Of a stretch of DNA of 64,000 bases, positions 56,921 through 64,000 are shown in pieces. The DNA comes from Bacteroidota bacterium (GTDB lineage: Bacteria > Bacteroidota > Bacteroidia > 2-12-FULL-35-15). Made by a program: the position numbers and the translations under genes. The stretch is taken from NCBI GenBank assembly GCA_947449315.1, contig CANFRC010000011.1, positions 62,001 to 126,000 on the forward strand. The letters run 5' to 3'. How positions within the stretch are numbered: the stretch's first letter is position 1; every line of letters starts with the position of its first letter. The notes under the pieces were generated by a model that was not told where the DNA came from, ran no database searches, and saw only the letters and a program-made list of their open reading frames with translations.

Positions 56921-57840
56921 CAGGCATTGATTAACTTTAAAAAATAATCTTCCAATTTTCGTTTGGCTTCAATAGAGAATACGTTGATGTCATTGTCGCA
57001 AAATAATTTATTTATGACAGGGATACGCTCTTGTGAAATGTGTAATAATAAATTTTGATCTTCAATTTTATCGAGGATATTCTTCTCTGGCAGCGAACCT
57101 AACAATTGTTTTGCTTTTTCAATATTGTCGACAGAAAAGGAAACAACTAATTCCTGTGCATTCAGAAGTTCGCTGACCGAGCCCTGAACAATTGTTTTTC
57201 CTTTGCTGATAATGACCATTCTGTTGGCAATCAACTCTATTTCAGAAAGTATATGAGAAGACAATAGGACAGTTTTGTTTCGTTCATTTTTTAATTGTAA
57301 GATCAAATTGCGGATGTCAATGATTCCCTGAGGATCAAGCCCTGTGGTTGGCTCATCTAGGATAATTAATTCCGGATCGTGAATCAGCGTTTGTGCAATC
57401 CCTAATCGTTGTTTCATCCCGTGCGAAAAGCCTCCTAATTTATCTTTCTCTCTTCCTTTTAATCCAACAAATTCTATGATCTCATGCACCTTACTTTTGG
57501 TTACTGTCACTCCAGATAGCCTGGCAAAGATCTCTATGTTTTTTTCTGCAGAAAGGTATTTGTAGAAATCTGGTTTTTCAACAATGCATCCGATTCTTTG
57601 AAGAATATAGTTTCTGTTTTTTATAAGATCCTTGCCAAATAATCTTATTTCACCTTTGGTAGGTTTTATAAGAGAAAGCAGGGTGCGTATGGTGGTGCTT
57701 TTCCCAGCACCATTAGGGCCAAGGAATCCGAATACATCGCCACGGAAAACATCAAAGCTCACATCTTCAACTGCATGAAACTTCCCGTAATGTTTAACAA
57801 GGTGTTTTACTTCAACAATTTTTTCTTCTGAATCAGACAT
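56920..57840 (-). CDS. ABC transporter ATP-binding protein
   Basis: A 306-residue ATPase of the ABC-2 export type. Walker A is GPNGAGKST, signature FSHGMKQRL (His in place of Gly-Gln variant), Walker B LIILDEPTTGLDPQG, and the switch His is in SSHILSEIE. I place the start at MSDSEEK (57840); the longer frame to 57870 would run into the promoter box at 57868-57875. The C-terminal 70 residues are the usual regulatory extension. It works with the permease downstream. Confidence 0.92.
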   Translation of the reverse strand: MSDSEEKIVEVKHLVKHYGKFHAVEDVSFDVFRGDVFGFLGPNGAGKSTTIRTLLSLIKPTKGEIRLFGKDLIKNRNYILQRIGCIVEKPDFYKYLSAEKNIEIFARLSGVTVTKSKVHEIIEFVGLKGREKDKLGGFSHGMKQRLGIAQTLIHDPELIILDEPTTGLDPQGIIDIRNLILQLKNERNKTVLLSSHILSEIELIANRMVIISKGKTIVQGSVSELLNAQELVVSFSVDNIEKAKQLLGSLPEKNILDKIEDQNLLLHISQERIPVINKLFCDNDINVFSIEAKRKLEDYFLKLINA

Positions 57841-57867
57841 TGTTTTCCGGATAGAAAATTTCCATTG

Positions 57868-57875
57868 CAAAGGTA
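57868..57875 (-). promoter_or_regulatory. -7 promoter box of the ABC exporter operon
   Basis: The minus strand reads TACCTTTG followed by C, a full match to TAnnTTTG. It ends 27 bases before the ATPase start at 57840 and lies between the photolyase and the exporter genes. The box suggests that the exporter is not simply part of the photolyase transcript. A TTG lies 15 bases upstream, shorter than the ideal spacing. Confidence 0.55.
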
Positions 57876-57885
57876 GCGTTTATTG

Positions 57886-59205
57886 CTATGCAACCCTATT
57901 TCCCAAAGCCATTTTATAGGTTTGCAATACTCTTTCTCGAGCAAATTTATGTTCAATTATTGGCTGAGTATAGGTTAACTCTTCAAATTCGGGGACCCAT
58001 TTTCTGATGTAAAGAAACTTAGGATCAAATCGCAAAGTCTGAGCTTCAGGACTAAATACTCTGAAGTAAGGTGCGGCATCGCATCCCGAACTTGCTGCCC
58101 ATTGCCAGCCACCATTATTTGCTGCAAGATCAAAATCCAATAATTTTTCTGCAAAGTAGGCTTCCCCCCAGCGCCAATCAATCAATAAATGTTTCACCAA
58201 AAAGCTAGCTACGATCATTCGAACCCTATTGTGCATAAAACCTGTGGCGTTCAGTTCACGCATCCCTGCATCAACAATAGGGTAGCCGGTTTGCCCAGTG
58301 CACCATGCTTCAAACTGTTCTTCGTTGTTTAACCATTTGATTGCATCGTATTGCGGTTTAAAGGAGTGTGTAATGACCTTTGGGAAATGAAAAAGAATCA
58401 TCATATAAAACTCTCTCCAGATCAATTCATTCAGCCATTGCTCATTAAGACCGATGGCTCTTTTCACAAGCGTTCGAATACTAATTGTGCCAAAACGTAG
58501 GTGAACGCTCAATCGTGTTGTGCCTGCTATTGCAGGAAAATTTCGCTGTTGATCGTAAATTTTAATTAATTTTTCGTCAATGATAGGAAGGGTAAAGCGT
58601 TGTCCTGTCGATTCAAATCCGATTTCTTTTAACGATAGCAGCGGTAAGGGCTCTGTTTTCAGAAAATTAGTAAAATAGTTTTCAGTAGCGTTGGGGCTCA
58701 AATATAAATCGCTGAGTTTGCTTTTCCATTTTTTTGAGTAAGGAGTAAATATGGTATAGGGAAGACCATCATCTTTTGTTACTTCACCTTTTTCAAATAT
58801 TACCTGATCTTTATGAGAATGGAATCTGATTGCGTTTTTTGAAAGAAAATCTTTTATACTGTTGTCCCTTGCAATTGCATAAGGCTCGTAATCGTTGTTG
58901 CAGTATACATCTGTTATAGTATATTTTTTTACGAGGTCATTAAAAATTTCAGACGTGTTACCAGCTACTACGAGCAGAGAGCTGCCTATTTCTTCCAGTT
59001 TTTTTTGTAAATTCTGAAGGGCAAAATGGATAAATTCAACTCTTTTATCTTTCTTATCGGTCAGATTTTCTAAGATATCGGAGTCAAAAATAAAGAGGGG
59101 TAAAACATTGGAGTTGTTTTTTAGTGCAAAATATAATCCGGTGTTGTCTTCCAGCCTTAAATCCCTTCTGAACCAGAAGATACTTACAACTTTTTTTGCG
59201 ACCAT
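57886..59205 (-). CDS. phrB: Deoxyribodipyrimidine photolyase, class I type
   Basis: A 439-residue light-driven DNA repair enzyme that splits cyclobutane pyrimidine dimers. The N-terminal antenna domain starts IFWFRRDLRLEDNTGLYFAL. The FAD domain shows TRLSVHLRFGTISIR, WLNELIWREFYMMILFHFP, GYPIVDAGMRELNATGFMHNRVRM and NNGGWQWAASSGCDAAPYFRVFSP. All standard segments are intact. It follows the ECF sigma gene by 26 bases; a dyad identical in layout to that before the sigma gene fills this gap. Control by light through the neighbouring MerR regulator is inferred. Confidence 0.94.
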   Translation of the reverse strand: MVAKKVVSIFWFRRDLRLEDNTGLYFALKNNSNVLPLFIFDSDILENLTDKKDKRVEFIHFALQNLQKKLEEIGSSLLVVAGNTSEIFNDLVKKYTITDVYCNNDYEPYAIARDNSIKDFLSKNAIRFHSHKDQVIFEKGEVTKDDGLPYTIFTPYSKKWKSKLSDLYLSPNATENYFTNFLKTEPLPLLSLKEIGFESTGQRFTLPIIDEKLIKIYDQQRNFPAIAGTTRLSVHLRFGTISIRTLVKRAIGLNEQWLNELIWREFYMMILFHFPKVITHSFKPQYDAIKWLNNEEQFEAWCTGQTGYPIVDAGMRELNATGFMHNRVRMIVASFLVKHLLIDWRWGEAYFAEKLLDFDLAANNGGWQWAASSGCDAAPYFRVFSPEAQTLRFDPKFLYIRKWVPEFEELTYTQPIIEHKFARERVLQTYKMALGNRVA

Positions 59206-59208
59206 ATA

Positions 59209-59238
59209 TGTTTAATTTATAGAATAAATTGTTAAACA
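59209..59238 (-). promoter_or_regulatory. Dyad (operator candidate) upstream of photolyase
   Basis: On the plus strand TGTTTAAT (59209-59216), 14 bases, GTTAAACA (59231-59238). It matches the dyad upstream of the ECF sigma gene in arm sequence (one mismatch) and exactly in spacer length. The left arm is 3 bases from the photolyase start codon and the right arm covers the sigma stop codon. No good TAnnTTTG box is inside, so any promoter here would be ECF-dependent or nearly leaderless. Confidence 0.5.
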
Positions 59239-59753
59239 AGTTGACCGAAAGCAGAATACTCTTTAAGGTCGACCATCAGCTTTTTTCTTGCTAAAAATAT
59301 TCTGCTTTTTATTGTTCCAATAGGAAGGTTTAATTCGTCAGCAATTTCTTTGTATTTGAAGCCATCAAAATATCTCATAAATGGAATCTTATACTCTTCT
59401 TCAAGTGAATCGACTGCTTTGGAAATATGCTTGTAATTCAATTGGGATTCAGCACTTGGTCCATTACTTCCGCTCAGTGGTTTTACGGTAGAAAGATCCT
59501 CTGTTTGGTTAATAATTTGGCGTGTTTTAACGGATCTTCTGTAGCTATTTATAAAGGTGTTTTTCATAATTGTATACAGCCACGCCTTTAAGTTGGACGC
59601 ATCGGCAAATTTATTTCGATACTTTAAAGCTTTTAAATATGTTTCTTGAACTAAGTCTTGCGCTTCTTCGCTGTTAAGTGTGAGACTATAAGCGAAATTT
59701 TTCAAAGGGGTTCTTTGGTTAATCAGCTGTTGGTTAAATTCTATTGCGGTCAT
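59232..59753 (-). CDS. ECF-type RNA polymerase sigma factor
   Basis: A 173-residue extracytoplasmic-function sigma factor. Region 2 is [36 protein letters not shown], and region 4 is [36 protein letters not shown]. No anti-sigma gene follows, so control may be at transcription. The upstream gap has a TACTTTTG promoter box inside a TGTTTAAC-N14-GTTAAACA dyad, next to the CarH/LitR-like regulator gene. This suggests the regulator represses or gates the sigma gene. Confidence 0.93.
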   Translation of the reverse strand: [173 protein letters not shown]

Positions 59754-59780
59754 TATCTTAACATTTATGTTTTTAAATTC

Positions 59781-59817
59781 TGTTTAACAAAAGTATAAAA
59801 AAGTTAAACAAAACAAA
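59781..59817 (-). promoter_or_regulatory. Promoter and operator-like dyad of the ECF sigma gene
   Basis: TGTTTAAC (59781-59788), a 14-base spacer and GTTAAACA (59803-59810) form a perfect 8-bp inverted repeat. On the minus strand TACTTTTG at 59788-59795 fits the -7 box, and TTTG at 59814-59817 is 18 bases further upstream as a -33 element. The dyad therefore covers the promoter core. Transcription would start near 59781, 28 bases before the sigma start codon. Confidence 0.62.
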
Positions 59818-59928
59818 TAAAAACAGCACGCAAAAATTTAAATTGCTGATTGTCAAGGAATTAAAAAATAAGAAAGTTGCAAAAAAACACAAGAAGTGTT
59901 ATTCAGTTCAAGGAAATTTTCTAATCAT

Positions 59929-60801
59929 TTATGAAATCATCGAAAGCAGATCAGAAGGAGTTTTGAAGATGTTAATGTTTTTGGGAGTAACAATGTTTTT
60001 TTCAATTACTTGATAACCTGATAACAGAATTTTTGATTTAGGAAACGTTGTTGAAAGTTCTGTCACATAGTTTTGTGGTGTATCCATAGCTCTTGTAAAT
60101 ACGGATACAATGTAATGTGGTTCACGTATTGAATAAACGCGCTGCAAGTCAATGAATGGAACCGACTGTCCAAGGTAAATTACTTGGTGTCCTTTCGATT
60201 TAATAAGATATGTAAAATATAAAAGGCTTACTTCATGAAGCTCTCCATCCGGTAAAAACAAAATGAATTTTTTTTGTTTTTTGTTTTCTGGAACAATCAC
60301 TCCATCAATAGCAACAATCAGTTTTTGTCGAATAAGATTGGAAATAAAATGTTCTTGTGCAGGGTTTATACTCCCCGTTTGCCACATCAACCCTATTTTA
60401 TGGAGGAATGGATATATCACAGCTTCAATCGTGTGAGAAAACCCTGTACGTAAAATATTGTTGGATATTATTTTCTCAAACCGTAACTCATCCATGTCAA
60501 CCATGGAAATTATAAGCCCTTCTATTTGCTCGCTATCAGGAGTATCAGAATTAACAATTTTATTTACTTCATCTGCTATCTGTGCTTTACTAAGCGTTGC
60601 AATTTTGGAGATCTTATAGCCGTTATTGTTTAATAGGCTTACATTTAGAATGTTTTTTAGTTCCTCGTTGCAATAACATCTGATATTTGTATCGGTTCTG
60701 GTTGGTTTTAAAATGCCATATCGTTGTTCCCAGATACGCAAGGTGTGGGCCTTTATACCTGAAATTTTTTCTAAATCTTTTATTGAAAATTGTGTAACCA
60801 T
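59929..60801 (-). CDS. MerR-family regulator with cobalamin-binding domain (CarH/LitR-like)
   Basis: A 290-residue regulator. Residues 5-70 are a MerR winged helix (FSIKDLEKISGIKAHTLRIWEQRYGILKP). Residues about 90-170 form the four-helix domain with W140-x9-E150-H151, exactly the W-x9-EH signature that binds the upper face of adenosylcobalamin in CarH. Residues 178-290 are the Rossmann cobalamin domain, with ELHEVS (H189) in place of the usual ExHxxG; the Gly is Ser, and the later GG is SG. It is probably a light sensor that releases DNA on illumination. It follows lipB by 3 bases. Cofactor binding is likely but not certain. Confidence 0.85.
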   Translation of the reverse strand: MVTQFSIKDLEKISGIKAHTLRIWEQRYGILKPTRTDTNIRCYCNEELKNILNVSLLNNNGYKISKIATLSKAQIADEVNKIVNSDTPDSEQIEGLIISMVDMDELRFEKIISNNILRTGFSHTIEAVIYPFLHKIGLMWQTGSINPAQEHFISNLIRQKLIVAIDGVIVPENKKQKKFILFLPDGELHEVSLLYFTYLIKSKGHQVIYLGQSVPFIDLQRVYSIREPHYIVSVFTRAMDTPQNYVTELSTTFPKSKILLSGYQVIEKNIVTPKNINIFKTPSDLLSMIS

Positions 60802-60804
60802 TTT

Positions 60805-61512
60805 TTAGTCGTTTATTACTTCACAAACAAATAACTCAGCAAAATGTTTTTTAAGTTTTTCTTTTAATTCCATTTCGTCAACTTCCGCCCCAAGTTCTTT
60901 GGCTATTGATGTTACCGCTTTATCAACAATACCGCAAGGGACAATGTTTCCAAAATAATCTAAATTAACATTTGCATTCAATGCAAATCCATGCATGGTT
61001 ACCCATCTGCTTGCTCGTACGCCCATTGCACATATTTTTCTAGCTTTTAATGGGTGTTCAACATCTATCCAAACACCCGTTTCTCCTTTGCTTCTTCCTG
61101 CTGTAATACCGTATTCAGCCAATGTTCGAATGACCATTTCTTCTAAAAAGCGAAGGTATTTATGAATATCAGTAAAAAAATTATCCAGATCTAATATTGG
61201 GTAACCAACAATTTGCCCCGGTCCATGATAGGTAATATCGCCTCCTCTGTTGATTTTATAATAGGTTGCATTTTTTTCAACAAGTTGTTTTTCAGAAATT
61301 AAGAGGTGCTGCTTGTTGCCAGTATTCCCCAGTGTATACACATGTGGGTGCTCACAAAAAAGAAGGTAGTTGCTGGTTTTTATTTGCTCGTTTTCGAGAA
61401 GAGAACGGTTATTTACTTTGGTAGTAACGGTTTCACTAAATAATTTTTCCTGAAAGTCCCAGGCTTTTTTGTAATCCATCAACCCTAAATCAATAAAATG
61501 AACTTGTTGCAT
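60805..61512 (-). CDS. lipB: Octanoyltransferase LipB
   Basis: A 235-residue enzyme that transfers octanoyl groups from acyl carrier protein to lipoyl domains, the first step of lipoate synthesis. Motifs are GGDITYHGPGQIVGYPILDL, the Lys-bearing RKICAMGVRASRWVTMHGFALN and the active-site Cys in VPCGI. It lies between the phosphosugar isomerase (13-base gap) and the MerR regulator (3-base gap), so the regulator is probably transcribed with these housekeeping genes. Confidence 0.95.
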   Translation of the reverse strand: MQQVHFIDLGLMDYKKAWDFQEKLFSETVTTKVNNRSLLENEQIKTSNYLLFCEHPHVYTLGNTGNKQHLLISEKQLVEKNATYYKINRGGDITYHGPGQIVGYPILDLDNFFTDIHKYLRFLEEMVIRTLAEYGITAGRSKGETGVWIDVEHPLKARKICAMGVRASRWVTMHGFALNANVNLDYFGNIVPCGIVDKAVTSIAKELGAEVDEMELKEKLKKHFAELFVCEVIND

Positions 61513-61525
61513 TATGCGCGTAACC

Positions 61526-62509
61526 CTATAATTTAGATAAGGCCGATTTTAGGTTATTGATTACATTTACTTCCATCAGATCAACACCTCGTGCTTCTCC
61601 AAGCGCAACTGAAATCCAGTCGCCAAGATGAATAAAGTAGATTGCTTTTTCTATCACAGAATTACCTTTTGAAAAAATTTCAGTGATGGACGAAGTGTAT
61701 TTTTTGATCACCTCTTTATTGATATCTACTCGTGCTAAATTTCGTGAGTAATCATTTTTATCCAGAAAAAATAAAACAGAAAATGCATCATTCTTTTCGG
61801 TCCAACCAACTAATTCATTGTGATTCATCTCGGGAACAATATGATGCCAGCAAAGAATTTTTGCATTTTCATTCAGCTGCTGTCTGAAGCGCACTGCTAT
61901 ACCTTCATTGTAAGTAGTAGCATAAATTACGGGGATTTTTCCTTTTAGTTTGTCAGCAATACTTTTTGCTTCAGCGATGATATTATTTTCTTCTGCTTCA
62001 ATTAATTGAATAGCAGCTTCCAAGTCTTTTTTGTAGTCGTTATTTGTGATACCAAAAAAACCAAGTATAAAAAATAATTGGGTTAATGAATACCCTAAAC
62101 AAGAGCGAGGGGGCATTCCACCGGGAACAACGATGCAATCAAATCCTTTTGCATTGCAAATTTCCAGTACTTTACCACCTGAAGTAACACTCACGATTTT
62201 TGCATTTTTAGCAATTGCCAAATCCATGCAATTCAATGTTTCTTCCGTATTTCCGGAATAAGACGAAATAATTACTAAGGTATTTTCATTAACATAAGCA
62301 GGAATGAAATAGCCTTTGGTAACATTGATTGGAACATTTGCATTTCCAACAACCAGTTCAGCAACAATACTACCTCCAATACCCGACCCTCCAAGGCCGC
62401 AAATCAATACGTTAGCGATGTTATTTTTTGAGGCGCTTAATTTAGCTTGGTTACCAATGGCAATTGCTTCAGATAATTGTTTCGAAAAGTTTTCTACTAA
62501 TGTTTTCAT
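61526..62509 (-). CDS. Bifunctional phosphoglucose/phosphomannose isomerase-like SIS protein
   Basis: A 327-residue SIS-fold isomerase. The sugar-phosphate site is seen in LICGLGGSGIGGSIV and ISSYSGNTEETL, the latter with the Ser/Thr-rich loop, and VVPGGMPPRSCLGYSL is typical of the bifunctional PGI/PMI group. The catalytic base is probably the Glu in MNHNELVGW. It interconverts glucose-6-P or mannose-6-P with fructose-6-P. It is the first gene of the lipB-MerR run, divergent from lysS. Confidence 0.88.
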   Translation of the reverse strand: MKTLVENFSKQLSEAIAIGNQAKLSASKNNIANVLICGLGGSGIGGSIVAELVVGNANVPINVTKGYFIPAYVNENTLVIISSYSGNTEETLNCMDLAIAKNAKIVSVTSGGKVLEICNAKGFDCIVVPGGMPPRSCLGYSLTQLFFILGFFGITNNDYKKDLEAAIQLIEAEENNIIAEAKSIADKLKGKIPVIYATTYNEGIAVRFRQQLNENAKILCWHHIVPEMNHNELVGWTEKNDAFSVLFFLDKNDYSRNLARVDINKEVIKKYTSSITEIFSKGNSVIEKAIYFIHLGDWISVALGEARGVDLMEVNVINNLKSALSKL

Positions 62510-62645
62510 TTCAAATAGTATAGTCGGTCTTTGGAAAGTAAAAATACAATTTTTGCTGATATGTAGATTGTTTTTTGGTTAATAATTCAGATAAATAAGT
62601 AGATAAAAAGACTTGTAGATATGACTATAAAACCCTTATTGCGTG

Positions 62646-62653
62646 TATATTTG
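62646..62653 (+). promoter_or_regulatory. -7 promoter box of lysS
   Basis: TATATTTG followed by C is a full match to TAnnTTTG. It ends 28 bases before the lysS start codon, giving a leader of roughly 20 bases. The -33 region has no TTTG at the preferred spacing. Confidence 0.5.
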
Positions 62654-62681
62654 CAATTATAAAAAATTAATAAAATTTTAG

Positions 62682-64000
62682 ATGAGTACTGAGCTAAACG
62701 AACAAGAGCTATTAAGACGTGGCAAGTTAGAAGAGATCACCAAAATGGGAATCGATGCGTACCCTGCGGAATTATATGATGTTAATTCAACTGCAAAAGA
62801 CATCTTAGAAAATTTCACAACAGACAGGGCGGACTTCTATAAGAACGTTTGTATTGCAGGTAGAATTATGAGTGTGCGTGATATGGGCAAGGCGTGTTTT
62901 GTGAGTTTACAAGATGCGACAGGACGAATACAAGTTTATATCCGAAGAGATGATGTTTGTTCGGGAGAAGACAAAAGCTTATTTGATCTTTTGTTTAAAA
63001 AACATACTGATATAGGCGATATCATAGGTATTACAGGACATGTGTTTGTTACCAAGGTTGGTGAGATTTCTATTCATGCAGCCACTTTTAAAATGTTAAG
63101 CAAATCGTTACGTCCTTTACCGATGGTAAAAATTGATGAGAATGGAAATGCTTTTGATGAGGTAACTGATCCGGAGTTTCGTTACCGTCAGCGCTATGTA
63201 GACCTAATCATCAATCCAAAAGTAAAAGAAACGTTCATTAAACGTACAACGATGGTAAATACCATTCGTGATTTTTACAATTCCAAAGGTTATTTGGAAG
63301 TAGACACTCCTGTTTTACAAGCTATTCCTGGTGGCGCTACTGCGCGTCCATTTGTTACCCATCATAACACATTGGATATTCCAATGTATTTAAGAATTGC
63401 AAACGAATTATATTTGAAACGATTGATCGTTGGAGGCTTTGATGGTGTATATGAGTTTTCCCGAAACTTCCGAAATGAAGGAATGGATAGAACACATAAC
63501 CCTGAGTTCACAGTTATGGAGTTGTATGTTGCTTACAAAGATTACAACTGGATGATGGATGTTACAGAAGAGCTGATTGAAAAAATAGCACTAGATCTTA
63601 ATGGAACCACATCGGTTCAGGTGGGCGAGCATGTTATTGATTTTAAACGCCCGTTCAAACGTGTAACCATGTTCGATTCGATTAAAGATTTTACAGGGAT
63701 CGATATCAGTGCAATGAATGAAGATCAATTGAGAGACGTTTGTAAACAGTTGCATATCGAGTCCAATCAAAGTATGGGTAAAGGGAAGTTGATTGATGAG
63801 ATTTTTGGCGCAAAATGCGAAGGCAATTATATTCAACCCACTTTCATTACTGATTATCCTGTGGAGATGAGTCCGCTTACAAAAAAGCACAGAAGCAAAC
63901 CTGGACTAGTTGAACGTTTCGAATTGATGGTAAATGGAAAAGAATTGGCGAATGCGTATTCGGAATTAAATGACCCGATCGATCAGCGCAATCGTTTCGA
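62682..64000 (+). CDS. lysS: Lysyl-tRNA synthetase, class II (3' truncated by window edge)
   Basis: The frame starts at ATG 62682 (MSTELNEQELLRRGKLEE) and stays open for 439 codons to the window end. The N-terminal OB-fold anticodon domain has VCIAGRIMSVRDMGKACFVSLQD, motif 1 is near DFYNSKGYLEVDTPVL, and motif 2 is EFSRNFRNEGMDRTHNPEFTVME. Motif 3 and the end lie beyond the window. The enzyme charges tRNA-Lys. Upstream is a TATATTTG promoter box, and the phosphosugar isomerase gene is divergent. Confidence 0.95.
   Translation, partial: MSTELNEQELLRRGKLEEITKMGIDAYPAELYDVNSTAKDILENFTTDRADFYKNVCIAGRIMSVRDMGKACFVSLQDATGRIQVYIRRDDVCSGEDKSLFDLLFKKHTDIGDIIGITGHVFVTKVGEISIHAATFKMLSKSLRPLPMVKIDENGNAFDEVTDPEFRYRQRYVDLIINPKVKETFIKRTTMVNTIRDFYNSKGYLEVDTPVLQAIPGGATARPFVTHHNTLDIPMYLRIANELYLKRLIVGGFDGVYEFSRNFRNEGMDRTHNPEFTVMELYVAYKDYNWMMDVTEELIEKIALDLNGTTSVQVGEHVIDFKRPFKRVTMFDSIKDFTGIDISAMNEDQLRDVCKQLHIESNQSMGKGKLIDEIFGAKCEGNYIQPTFITDYPVEMSPLTKKHRSKPGLVERFELMVNGKELANAYSELNDPIDQRNRF

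Noticed and set aside
56078-59205. ABC exporter as part of a light-induced photolyase operon
   Set aside because: A full TACCTTTG promoter box lies between photolyase and the ATPase gene, so a common transcript is not needed. Readthrough remains possible.
63591-63890. 99-codon minus-strand frame
   Set aside because: It lies entirely within the clear lysS coding sequence, which is open to the window end.

Overview
The window is AT-rich, gene-dense bacterial chromosome from the phylum Bacteroidota, plausibly a Flavobacteriales- or Chitinophagales-like lineage. The evidence is type IX secretion and gliding proteins (a PorP/SprF-like porin, a very long adhesin with a gliding-type C-terminal domain, a PorW/SprE-like lipoprotein), a TonB-receptor-type barrel with a carboxypeptidase-regulatory N-terminus, a propeller/SpoIIE sensor phosphatase, a split ATP synthase operon without atpD and atpC, and TAnnTTTG-type -7 promoter boxes. 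No insertion sequences, CRISPR arrays, phage genes or integrases were seen.

Layout. 1-2174: end of a class A penicillin-binding protein and the two subunits of a 3-oxoacid CoA-transferase. 2219-15404: an envelope or exopolysaccharide glycan region with a DPM-like GT2, two polytopic GT-C-like proteins, an MBOAT O-acyltransferase, two AlgJ/AlgX-like SGNH proteins, a GH16-like lipoprotein and two membrane-anchored beta-sandwich proteins. 15432-20305: a duplicated oligopeptide-type ABC ATPase, a small lipoprotein, a DEDD exonuclease, a small conserved protein and a serine hydrolase. 20516-26214: PorP/SprF plus its probable 1535-residue type B cargo. 26391-29599: tRNA-Cys with its own promoter and terminator, folB, gltX and a methyltransferase. 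29860-36905: a TlpA-like protein, an ALDH, an unknown secreted protein and the rseP-dxr-M23 group. 37094-46232: PorW/SprE-like protein, bactofilin, AtpI-like proteins and atpBEFHAG. 46289-54764: CvpA, an outer-membrane receptor-like barrel, a Reg_prop/SpoIIE protein and two uncharacterised proteins. 54766-62509: RluE-like pseudouridine synthase, LolA-like protein, an ABC exporter, photolyase, ECF sigma, a CarH/LitR-like MerR regulator, lipB and a phosphosugar isomerase. 62682-64000: most of lysS.

Two systems stand out. First, the glycan cluster carries four copies of an approximately 140-residue beta-sandwich-like domain in three proteins: fused to a GT-C enzyme, alone behind a membrane anchor, and doubled in front of FG-GAP-like repeats. 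This suggests a dedicated glycan-recognition module shared by a polymer synthesis and O-acetylation machine. Second, the MerR regulator keeps the W-x9-EH signature and the ExHxx(S) region of the adenosylcobalamin photoreceptor CarH, and next to it the ECF sigma gene and the photolyase gene are each preceded by the same dyad (8-bp arms TGTTTAAC/GTTAAACA with a 14-nt spacer). That is a compact candidate light-response circuit. The ATP synthase operon also has strong hairpins on both sides of atpE and a switch-like set of alternative hairpins just upstream of atpG.
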